Assembly (NCBI GenBank): GCA_015056205.1
Contig: SVGS01000020.1
Span: 1-64,000 of the forward strand
Reading direction: 5' to 3'
DNA from: Clostridiales bacterium
Lineage (GTDB): Bacteria > Bacillota > Clostridia > Christensenellales > Aristaeellaceae
Length of the DNA stretch: 64,000 nucleotides
The notes under the pieces were generated by a model that was not told the origin of the DNA, made no database searches, and worked only from the letters and a program-made list of their open reading frames with translations. Numbering within the stretch: position 1 is the stretch's first letter; each line of letters opens with the position of its first letter. The translations under genes were made by a program, and so were the position numbers. Below, in pieces: positions 16,587 through 23,853 of the stretch.

Positions 16587-17345
16587 TTATACCAGCGCGT
16601 ATTCAATGATTTTTTTGGACAGCCCCGTCAGGCGGCTCAGCTGCCGGATGGAAATCCCGGCATGAACCAGCTTACGGATGGAAGCATTCAACGTTGTCCG
16701 TTCTTTCGCCTTTCCCGCTGCCGGCATAATGCTGCCCAATTCCCGTTCAATCATCTTTCGGGCTTCCTCATCCGTGACCCGTTTCCTGGATATTTCATCT
16801 ATTTCCATACACCGGTCGTCATTCTCCCGGAAGACGAATTCCTTCAAGCCCTCTTCGCCCAGAATTCCCCTGATCAGCGCCGTATCCGTGATGCCGTCTT
16901 TTCCGTCCAGGTATTCTTCCGCGCTGCTGTATGGATACTGTTCCGGCCTGGCGCACAGTCCGGCTTTGACCGGATTCATCAGGATATACCTGAACACGGT
17001 TAACAGATACGCCTCATCCTCAACCGACTCACTCCTGAACCTGTCCTGGAACAGATGCCCGGACCGTTCATATTTGATATTGTACCAGTAGACAAACGCG
17101 CTTCCGATATGCCGGAAAATATCGCCTGTTGATGTCCCGTCTCCTTCCCGGATCAGCAGGTGGACATGGTTTCCCATCAGGCAGTATGCGTAGATTTCAT
17201 ATCCGCACTGTACTTTATACCGTTTCAGCAGGCCGATAAAGTACCGGTTGTCCTCCGGGTCAAGAAATATCTGCTGTTTATTGATCCCTCGCAGCATGAC
17301 ATGATAGATCTGCATGCTGCTCTTTTTCCTTGCCATACGGGGCAT
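16587..17345 (-). CDS. REP-associated tyrosine transposase (RAYT, Y1/HUH)
   Basis: A protein of 252 residues; start at 17345 (MPRMARKK) with GGAG eight bases upstream. The HUH motif is His60-Val-His62 in MGNHVHLL. The catalytic tyrosine is probably Tyr120 in FRYILMNPVKAG. SGHLFQDRFRSE is the usual conserved block between them. The C-terminal 70 residues add a small helix-turn-helix (HAGISIRQLSRLTGLSKKII) that may read the REP or other DNA. RAYTs cut and rejoin single-stranded REP hairpins and are usually single-copy domesticated genes. Inverted REP copies flank it at 16547 and 17433. Confidence 0.93.
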   Translation of the reverse strand: MPRMARKKSSMQIYHVMLRGINKQQIFLDPEDNRYFIGLLKRYKVQCGYEIYAYCLMGNHVHLLIREGDGTSTGDIFRHIGSAFVYWYNIKYERSGHLFQDRFRSESVEDEAYLLTVFRYILMNPVKAGLCARPEQYPYSSAEEYLDGKDGITDTALIRGILGEEGLKEFVFRENDDRCMEIDEISRKRVTDEEARKMIERELGSIMPAAGKAKERTTLNASIRKLVHAGISIRQLSRLTGLSKKIIEYALV

Positions 17346-17432
17346 CCGCAATGCTCCTTTCCCTTACGGTTTTCTGTTTTTCCCTATGCTCATATCCTAT
17401 CATCCCCGCCGGGTGTCGTCAATCAAAAAAAA

Positions 17433-17471
17433 GAGACAGAGAACCGTCCCCCTGTCTTCGCCCCTGTCTCC
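17433..17471. repeat. REP palindrome, GAGACAG family, right of RAYT
   Basis: GAGACAGAGAACCGTCCCC, then CTGTCT, with a further CCCCTGTCTCC to 17471. Inverted relative to the copy at 16547. Confidence 0.85.
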
Positions 17472-17586
17472 TGTTCCCATCCCCGTGTGTTCCCTGGCTT
17501 GCCGGGGGATGAGCGAAACAGCAAAGAATGTCCCCGCCGGATGAAAGGCCGAGGGTCGTCCCGGAAGATCAAAAACTGTCCAGTCA

Positions 17587-17615
17587 TTGACAGAGCAGCT
17601 TTCCGTTGCTATAAT
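17587..17615 (+). promoter_or_regulatory. Consensus sigma-A promoter of the solute-binding protein gene
   Basis: TTGACA (17587-17592), exactly 17 bp, TATAAT (17610-17615). The leader to the ATG is about 75 nt. Confidence 0.85.
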
Positions 17616-17697
17616 CAGACACGGTTATTATAATTAACTGGAAAAAGTTTCCCGCTGTGTTTCCCATGTATACTGTTTGAAAGGGGTAAATAACCCA

Positions 17698-18798
17698 ATG
17701 AAAAAACGCATGATTTCCCTTCTGTTGACCCTGGTGATGTGCTTTGGCATGACCTGCGTCACCGCCTCTGCCGATGAGAACGCCATCCCGCCGGCCGGGG
17801 TGCTTTCCTTCCTGAACTATTCGGAAGATGAATTTGCCGAAGCCTCTGTGATCTGGAATTATCTCGGCATCACGCTTTTCAATAACGGCTGCGTTTTCTC
17901 CGATGTGATAGTGCCCGCGGATCCTTCCAGCGCGCTGGCCGCAACGGCTGCCGATTATCCGGTGAAATTCTATGATTCACTGGATTCAATGGTGATGGGC
18001 CTGCTTTCCGGCGAGATCATCTCCTTTGATATCTACTCCTGCGTCGCAAAATATATCTGCGCGCAAAACGACCAGCTGGTCAACTACATCACATACGATA
18101 CGACGGGCAAGCATTCCGCTTTCGTTGACGAAGTGCTGAGCCGCTTCTCCAACGGCTTCTCCTTCATGATGTTGGAGAGCAGAGCAGACCTGCGCGATGA
18201 ATTCAACCAGGCCATTGCAGCCATGAAGGCGGACGGAACCCTGGACCGGCTGATTGACGAGCACATCAACCAGGTGATTGAGGGGAAAACCCCGGAAGTG
18301 ATCAAGCCCGATCACTTCGACGGCGCGGATACGATCACCGTCGCGGTTACCGGCTGCCTGCCGCCCATGGACTATGTTGCGCCGGACGGCACGGTTGCGG
18401 GCTTCAACACCGCGATCCTGGCGGAGATCGGCCGCCGGATCGGGAAAAACATCAATTACACCCAGGTGGACAGCAACGGCCGTGCCATGGCACTGTCCTC
18501 CGGGACCGTGGATGTGGTGTTCTGGGTGCGCGGCATTGCTACCGGCTCCAAAACAATTAATATGACGGACGAAGAGTTCGCCGCCTACAAGGAAGAGATG
18601 GAGAAGGACTTCACCCCTGAGGAAAAGGAAGCGATTGCACGCCTGGACGAAATTCTTCCCCGCGTCCGTGAGTATTCACGCGACATACCGGAAGGCACCA
18701 TCATCACCGAGCCCTACTACACGGATATTCCTGTGGGCGTGATGACCAAAGAGTTGTTCGACATGTATGTGCAGATGATTAAGGAGAAGTACCAGTAA
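17698..18798 (+). CDS. Secreted solute-binding-like protein with two type-3 binding regions
   Basis: A protein of 366 residues with a signal peptide (MKKRMISLLLTLVMCFGMTC, cleavage near ASA). Residues 30-200 resemble the second lobe and closing helix of a family 3 solute-binding protein: DSLDSMVMGLLSGEI, then FNQAIAAMKADGTLDRLIDE. Residues 210-290 resemble the first lobe: ITVAVTGCLPPMDYVAPDGT, GFNTAILAEIGRRIGKNI and SSGTVDVVFW. The C-terminal part has ITEPYYTDIPVGVMTKE. The apparent order, lobe 2 before lobe 1, is unusual. There is no lipobox and no ABC permease nearby, so it may be an orphan binding or sensor protein. Confidence 0.75.
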   Translation: MKKRMISLLLTLVMCFGMTCVTASADENAIPPAGVLSFLNYSEDEFAEASVIWNYLGITLFNNGCVFSDVIVPADPSSALAATAADYPVKFYDSLDSMVMGLLSGEIISFDIYSCVAKYICAQNDQLVNYITYDTTGKHSAFVDEVLSRFSNGFSFMMLESRADLRDEFNQAIAAMKADGTLDRLIDEHINQVIEGKTPEVIKPDHFDGADTITVAVTGCLPPMDYVAPDGTVAGFNTAILAEIGRRIGKNINYTQVDSNGRAMALSSGTVDVVFWVRGIATGSKTINMTDEEFAAYKEEMEKDFTPEEKEAIARLDEILPRVREYSRDIPEGTIITEPYYTDIPVGVMTKELFDMYVQMIKEKYQ

Positions 18799-18827
18799 AC
18801 CGGTCGTCATTCTCCCGGCAGATGATA

Positions 18828-18950
18828 TCTCAATCATTTTTTCCCAACGTGTTTGCCCGCTCTTCGTGCATTTTTTCTCCTTATAGGTTTTTTCCCGAAA
18901 AAACGTAACAGGAATCTATCTTTTCGGCACCAGTCAGGATAAAGTTATCA
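18828..18950 (-). pseudogene. Degenerate copy of the RiPP-like core at 14689
   Basis: Nucleotide similarity to 14692-14812 is obvious (TTTTTCCCAACGTGTTTGCC in both). The frame reads NFILTGAEKIDSCYVFSGKN and then hits TAA, and the CTKCG region is frameshifted. The leader part is missing. Confidence 0.75.
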
Positions 18951-18965
18951 CTTGGAATCAAATAC

Positions 18966-19018
18966 GAACGGGCCATGTACGGATCCCCGGAGGGACAGGA
19001 CATGGCCCGTTCTTTATG
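18966..19018. terminator. Strong 13-bp hairpin terminator
   Basis: GAACGGGCCATGT pairs with ACATGGCCCGTTC, followed by TTTAT. It lies between the convergent solute-binding and Nif11 genes and can serve both. Confidence 0.75.
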
Positions 19019-19035
19019 CCGGATCAATTCAATGG

Positions 19036-19230
19036 TCACAGAAAGAACAGCGGAATGCCGGCTTTTTCCGCTTTCGCCTTCACGAATGCGATCGCTTCCT
19101 TCTCCGAGGCATCACAACCGTGGGCTTTCATAAAAGCGCCCAGCTTCCCTGCCTGAATCGCGGCGATTCCCTCTTCCTTCAGTTTCTCGTCCTTCTTGAT
19201 CTCATTAAACAGTTCCTCGATGGTTTTCAT
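19036..19230 (-). CDS. Nif11-type leader peptide (RiPP precursor-like)
   Basis: A protein of 64 residues; start at MKTIEELF with AAAGGAG ten bases upstream. MKTIEELFNEIKKDEKLKEE, a middle KLGAFMKAHGCDASEKE and AIAFVKA match the Nif11 leader pattern (ELF..I..D..L...., FLKxHGCDAT). The peptide ends GIPLFFL without a classical GG and with only one Cys, so it may be a short or orphan precursor. No lanthionine synthetase or other maturase is visible. Promoter at 19353. Confidence 0.75.
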   Translation of the reverse strand: MKTIEELFNEIKKDEKLKEEGIAAIQAGKLGAFMKAHGCDASEKEAIAFVKAKAEKAGIPLFFL

Positions 19231-19551
19231 TTTCGTTTTTCTCCTTTGCCTTCGTTCGGTTCGCCGACCGTTCTCTGAATCAGCTGCCGGCATGGTCCTC
19301 CCCTGCTGCCCGGCAGAATCTTCTCCGGTTCCTGGACGTTCCGCTTAAGAGCAGTATACCATAATTCGACGCCCGTTTTCAAGAATCGGCGGGACGGTCT
19401 CCAGGGACGGAAGACTTGTCCCGGCCTCCCTGAACCGGTTCCGGGAGCGCCCCCGGAAAAAGGATTCCGCGGAAAGCACGGTGAATTATAGCCCCAAATA
19501 AACGCCGCCTATACACCCGCGGACAAACATGCGGATCAGGAGGAAAAGCCC
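19231..19551. other. Divergent upstream region between Nif11 and the small gene at 19552
   Basis: Contains the Nif11 promoter. The rest is GC-rich with short inverted repeats (GGGACGG, AAGACTTGTCCC); no further gene was seen. Confidence 0.4.
19353..19382 (-). promoter_or_regulatory. Putative promoter of the Nif11 gene
   Basis: Minus-strand -35 TTGAAA (19382-19377), 18-bp spacer, -10 TATACT (19358-19353). Confidence 0.6.
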
Positions 19552-19722
19552 ATGCGCCCGAAAGAGGAAGCCAAACTCTCCCTGGAGAAACTCTTAAAGG
19601 GCTACACGATCGACGCCGCCGTCCGGCTGCGGGTGGACGACATCGCGGGCTCCGTCCGTTTTATCCTGCCGGAGCTGGTGGTATTCGAAGGCCGCGTCAT
19701 CGAGGGAACGGCGAAGCCGTGA
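19552..19722 (+). CDS. Small hypothetical protein, 56 aa
   Basis: AGGAGG lies about ten bases before the ATG. The product begins MRPKEEAKLSLEKLLKGYTI, continues DAAVRLRVDDIAGSVRFILP and ends VIEGTAKP. A basic N-terminal helix is followed by beta-strand-like segments. No family is recognised. The strong ribosome site and protein-like composition support a real gene. The S41 peptidase starts 78 bp downstream. Confidence 0.5.
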   Translation: MRPKEEAKLSLEKLLKGYTIDAAVRLRVDDIAGSVRFILPELVVFEGRVIEGTAKP

Positions 19723-19800
19723 AATACGAAGCCGTGAAATGGCCTTTGTTGGAACAATGTTCCTGGTTCAGACAAGTAAACTGATCGGAGGGTTTGCATC

Positions 19801-21570
19801 ATGATGAAAAAATGGATGTGTATTATGCTTTCCCTGGCTGTCCTGCTGAGCACAGGAACGATGACGGCCGCTTTTGCCGAAGAGGCCGGAATTACCGAAA
19901 AGGAACTGACCGCCTATATCTACAGTAAGGACAAAACCGGAACGCTGAAGTGTCTTTTCAGGAGCGGCCTGCCGGATATGGCTTATATCAGCACGGTTGA
20001 TTTTCTCAGCCACGCGTATGTGGAAGCGCCTGTCGAGGTGAAAAATGAGGACGGCACCTACACCGTCAGCAATTCCGGAGGCACCATGGTCATTGATCCT
20101 GTAAAAGACACTCTCCATTTTGATGGGTTTGAGGGGTTTTCTCAGATCCAGCCCAATGTGGAGGGGTCTGAGCTGGACGCGCCGTACCTGAAGGAAACCG
20201 GCTATGTTTTTGAGGGAGAGATTGCCGGCCTCGACCTGGATCTCGGGGCTTACGGGCTGGATATTCTTGAATATGACGGAAAAACCTGGTTCCCCGCTTC
20301 CACAATCAGCCTGCTGTTCGGCGTGAGTTACAATGCGGCGGTGTATTCCGGCGGCTGCATCTGGTTTGTCCATAGCAGCGACCTGATCGGAAGCGGAAGC
20401 TATTTCAGTGATATGTCCGCATATAATACGCTGGAGCGCTCCGAAGATCTGGCAAAGCTGACATACAGCGAACTGTGCCTGACGATTGACCGGTTCTACG
20501 GCAAACCCGCGCAGGCGGAAATTGCGCCGGAACTGGAAGAAAAGTCATTCGATCAGATGCTTGCCGGCCACAGCGACGAAACCCGGCGTGCCAGAGAACT
20601 GCTTCAGTCAACCAATATGGTGGATTATCTCTGCGGAATGGGGTTTATGGCCCGGCTGTTTAAAGACGGGGGCCATACGGCCATTTACATGCCCGCGTTT
20701 ATCGGTCTGCTGTATTCGGGTACCGCCGTCCAGCCCGAGATGGAAAAGGCTTTTACCGAGGGAGACGACATGCTGAAGAATATGCTTCTGTATGTCCTGA
20801 CCAACCAGGGCGGCCAGCCTGCGGATCCGACGCAGCTGGACGAACTGCGGACTCCCGTATATGAAAGCGAAACGGTCCGAACCTGGGATGATCAGACGGA
20901 ATCCAGGCTGGTGATTCACGGAGATACCGCCGTCTTCGTGTTTAACGCGTTCCTGAACGAAGCCGTATATCATTTCAAGGAAGCGCTTGATCTCGCGAAG
21001 GAAAAAGGGGTGAAGCGTTTTGTGATCGATGTGTCCTGCAACCCGGGAGGCAGCACGAACATCGTGATGTATATGCTCGCCATGATAACCAACCGGGACC
21101 GGGACAGCTATACGTCCGGTTACCGGAAAATCCAGACGATCACCGGAAACATCATCCGGACGGATCACGAGAATGACCTGAATCTGGACGGAGAAATCAA
21201 CGACCTCGACAAGGAGGTATACTACGATTTTGACTATGCCATCCTGACGTCGAAGTCTTCCTATTCCAGCGGTAATCTCCTTCCCTGCCTGGCCAAAAAC
21301 GCGGGAATTCCGATTCTCGGCGAGCGGAGCGGGGGTGGTTCCTGCTCCATCCTGATCATCTATTCTCCGGAGAGATACTATTACACCATTTCAAGCTATA
21401 CCAAGCTGATCGACGGGAATGGCGTGGATGTTGACAGCGGCGCCGAACTGGATTATGACCTGACAAAGATCGAAAAGGATGAAGCCGGAAATGAAACCGT
21501 CGACTATTCCGGCATGTATGATCTGGATGATATCGGAGAAAAAATCGATGCGTTCTACGATATCCGTTAA
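19801..21570 (+). CDS. Secreted S41-family serine peptidase with EF-hand-like loop
   Basis: A protein of 589 residues; GGAGGG precedes the first of two ATGs. Signal peptide to about residue 26 (AFA). Residues 60-210 include a stalk/CuAO-N-like module (ILEYDGKTWFPASTISLLFG). The S41 core covers about 380-590: VKRFVIDVSCNPGGSTNIVM, then an EF-hand-like loop DLNLDGEINDLD at 459-470, then the catalytic serine in SSYSSGN (489/490) and GERSGGGSCS. It lacks a PDZ domain. Probably a cell-surface or extracellular peptidase. A longer paralogue with Sel1 repeats lies at 23854. Confidence 0.85.
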   Translation: MMKKWMCIMLSLAVLLSTGTMTAAFAEEAGITEKELTAYIYSKDKTGTLKCLFRSGLPDMAYISTVDFLSHAYVEAPVEVKNEDGTYTVSNSGGTMVIDPVKDTLHFDGFEGFSQIQPNVEGSELDAPYLKETGYVFEGEIAGLDLDLGAYGLDILEYDGKTWFPASTISLLFGVSYNAAVYSGGCIWFVHSSDLIGSGSYFSDMSAYNTLERSEDLAKLTYSELCLTIDRFYGKPAQAEIAPELEEKSFDQMLAGHSDETRRARELLQSTNMVDYLCGMGFMARLFKDGGHTAIYMPAFIGLLYSGTAVQPEMEKAFTEGDDMLKNMLLYVLTNQGGQPADPTQLDELRTPVYESETVRTWDDQTESRLVIHGDTAVFVFNAFLNEAVYHFKEALDLAKEKGVKRFVIDVSCNPGGSTNIVMYMLAMITNRDRDSYTSGYRKIQTITGNIIRTDHENDLNLDGEINDLDKEVYYDFDYAILTSKSSYSSGNLLPCLAKNAGIPILGERSGGGSCSILIIYSPERYYYTISSYTKLIDGNGVDVDSGAELDYDLTKIEKDEAGNETVDYSGMYDLDDIGEKIDAFYDIR

Positions 21571-21704
21571 AACGCATGGCAAACTGAAGCTTCCGATACA
21601 CATGGTTATCTGTTCATCGACACCGCGCAGCATTTCATCAACCGGCCTTGTTCGGCCGATCCGCCTGCCGGCTGAAACGCGTCCTGAATCCTGACGAATC
21701 CCCC

Positions 21705-21750
21705 AAAACAGCCCGCGGTACCTGGACTTTCAGGCACTGCGGGCTGTTTT
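21705..21750. terminator. Bidirectional terminator
   Basis: AAAACAGCCCGCGGTACCTG pairs with CAGGCACTGCGGGCTGTTTT. It serves the S41 gene and the convergent YolD-like gene. Confidence 0.85.
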
Positions 21751-21765
21751 GCTGTCCGCCCTTTT

Positions 21766-22260
21766 TCAGCACAGATCCTCTTCCATCCTATCGACCGGAT
21801 CTCCGTGAATCTCCAGAATATCCCGAAGGGGAATCGTAAGCCAGGAGCCGGCATATCCGGTCGGTTCTTCCAGCTCGATGGACTGATGCACCGGATCGAC
21901 CTTCCGGATGGGTTTCCGGATCGTTTCATAGGCTCCTCCGGCTTTCATGGGATCCGGAACAAAATAAGTGACCGAGAGAACCGGCTTTTCTCCGGAGCGG
22001 ATCGCTTCCGCGATTCTGCTTAGCTTCCGGCTGTTGATTTCGATCTCCTCGTCGGTCAGTTCAATCCGCCTGTCCACCAGGCGGGTTTCTTCATGGACCA
22101 TCTCCTCATAACCGCTCAACGCAGCAAAAGGAGCAAACTGAGCCGCCCGGTCATACAGGCTCATCGGCGGGTGTTTGCTGGAGCGGTGATGAGGAAGGTC
22201 AATGATATCCGCGTAAACCTTCCGCGCGTCCGGTTCTCCTTCCCTGATCCCTTTGGTCAT
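21766..22260 (-). CDS. YolD-like protein
   Basis: A protein of 164 residues with AAGGAG eight bases upstream. The conserved family block is clear: YADIIDLPHHRSSKHPPMSL, DRAAQFAPFAALSGYEEMV, then ETRLVDRRIELTDEEIEIN. YolD-like proteins usually sit beside a DinB/UmuC-type Y-family polymerase in SOS-regulated or mobile units. No polymerase gene is adjacent, so this is a solitary copy. The SH3-like C-terminal part has IELEEPTGYAGSWLTIPL. Confidence 0.9.
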   Translation of the reverse strand: MTKGIREGEPDARKVYADIIDLPHHRSSKHPPMSLYDRAAQFAPFAALSGYEEMVHEETRLVDRRIELTDEEIEINSRKLSRIAEAIRSGEKPVLSVTYFVPDPMKAGGAYETIRKPIRKVDPVHQSIELEEPTGYAGSWLTIPLRDILEIHGDPVDRMEEDLC

Positions 22261-22306
22261 GGCTGTTTCTCCTTGAGGGAACGAAAAGGGTCGTTCCCGG
22301 TGTTCC

Positions 22307-22757
22307 CTATTTTCTGATTTTGCTTGCGGTCAGGCCGCCGATTCCCGCCAGACCCAGCAGCATCAGGCTCAGCCACAGGACGGGGTTGGCGCTGTCTCCG
22401 GTTTTCGGAACGGGTTGGGGCGTCGCGGTCGGGGCGGCGGTGGGAGCGGCAGTCGGAGCCGCGGTCGGGGCGGCGGTCGGAGCTGCGGTCGGTGTGGGAT
22501 CAGGTTCCGGCGGGAACTGCACCTTCTTATACTGGCTCAGACTCTGTTTTTCTGAATCAGAGCTGACAGCAGAAATTTCCGCCTTTCCCTCTGTACCGGC
22601 CGTGTCTGTCCATCCAATGCCGGGAATATGGTTTACAACAGCTTTATAATCAGTTGAATTATACTTTCCAAGTGCATATTTCCCTTGTCATTCCCGGGAT
22701 CAGTCCCAGCGCCAGCGCCAGGATGAGCAGCAGGCCCAGGAAACTTTTCGCCTTCAT
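22307..22757 (-). pseudogene. Wall-anchored surface protein, deleted and frameshifted
   Basis: The start at 22757 has GGAG upstream and gives a signal peptide (MKAKSFLGLLLILALALGLI) that runs into a stop 32 codons on. Another frame picks up YNSTDYKAVVNHIPGIGWTD and KAEISAVSSDSEKQSL, then a PTAA repeat (six units) and VPKTGDSANPVLWLSLMLL with a basic end KIRK. So only the secretion signal and the anchor remain, out of frame. Sortase-type VPKTGD anchor. Confidence 0.7.
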
Positions 22758-22834
22758 TTCCATATTCTCCCTCGCACGATATTCGCGATGAAATACCCGG
22801 ATCATTATAGCAGAAGAACCATCCGGAAATAAAG

Positions 22835-23602
22835 AGCCCCGTCGATCCCCAGGCCCTGTCCGGAGCGGAAGGCCTGCAGATGGTGAAAGTCCGCAAGGCC
22901 AGGCAGGAGCCCTATAACCTGATCCTGGTGGACTGGCGCATGCCTGACATGGACGGAATGGAAACGACCCGTCAGATCCGGGCTGCCGTAGGCGCCGAAA
23001 CGCCGGTGATTATCCTTACCTCCTACAATTGGGATGAAGTCATCGATGAAGCGAAAGCGGCCGGTGTGGACACCTTCGTCGCAAAGCCGCTCTTCGCCGG
23101 AACGGTGCTGGATGAGTTCAGGGAGGCTTTCAAAAAGAAGAACGCCTCGCGCAAACGGGAAGCGGTGGATCTCAGGGGCCGCAGGGTACTGCTGGCGGAA
23201 GACCTCCCGGTGAACGCCGAAATCATGATGATGGTGCTCTCCATGCGGGAGATCCGGGCGGAGCACGCGGAAAACGGCCGAATCGCCGTGGAAATGTTTG
23301 AAGAGCACGAAGAAGGCTATTATGACGCCATTCTGATGGATATGCTGATGCCTGAGATGGACGGGCTGGAAGCGACCCGGAGAATCCGGGCCCTGGACCG
23401 CGCCGACGCAAAGGCAATTCCTGTCATCGCGTTAACGGCCAATGCCTTTGATGAGGATGTGCAGCACAGCATGCAGGCCGGCCTGAACGCGCACCTGAGC
23501 AAGCCGGTGGATCCGGATGTTTTGTTCGAAACGCTGGAAGGGCTTTTGCGCCCTGAGTCAGATGGTATACCGTTACCGCCACATCGTCCTTCAGCAGGCT
23601 GA
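22835..23602 (+). pseudogene. Hybrid histidine kinase C-terminal remnant with two receiver domains
   Basis: Starts inside a first receiver domain (NLILVDWRMPDMDGMETTRQ, then VIILTSYNWDEV and FVAKPL). The second receiver is complete: VLLAEDLPVNAEIMMMVLS, DAILMDMLMPEMDG, ALTANAF and LSKPVD. The phosphorylatable Asp lies in LVDW and LMDM. All sensor and kinase domains are missing, no RBS precedes an ATG, and the frame ends irregularly. It lies directly after the broken surface-protein gene. Confidence 0.75.
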
Positions 23603-23853
23603 ATGCTTCGGAATAGTCCACTCGCAACCAGGGAATGATTCTCAGGTTTTCTCTTTCTTTGCGTGGAAACAGGTCTGAATCATGCAGTTGTCGTTCCCTC
23701 CCCGGACTTTTTTTCGAAACCGCTTGCCAGCGGGATGCTTTTCTGTGATAATAAAAAGAGAGCCTCTGTTCAGGAGAAAAGGATCGTGCGGCCGGGGAAA
23801 CCGGGGCCGTTCAGGTTCTGTGTGAATGGAAAAAAACAAAGGAGGGCAGCCTC
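23603..23853. other. Upstream region of the Sel1-S41 gene with possible minus-strand remnant
   Basis: A minus-strand frame through about 23540-23660 reads LRIIPWLRVDYSEAFSLLKD, then DVAVTVYHLT, and looks protein-like, but I cannot assign it. The rest is the leader of the gene at 23854. Confidence 0.35.

Noticed and set aside
16367..16606. 79-codon frame as an intact gene
   Set aside because: Its first 20 codons are read from the REP and flank; only the GNAT tail part is gene-like.
22400..22500. Short regular repeat (GTCGGAGCCGCG-like) as a CRISPR candidate
   Set aside because: It is the in-frame PTAA coding repeat of a wall-anchored protein; units are 12 bp without spacers.
23554..23560. 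TGAGTCA near the end of the hybrid kinase remnant as an eleventh REP
   Set aside because: No core and no second arm; a seven-base match is expected by chance.
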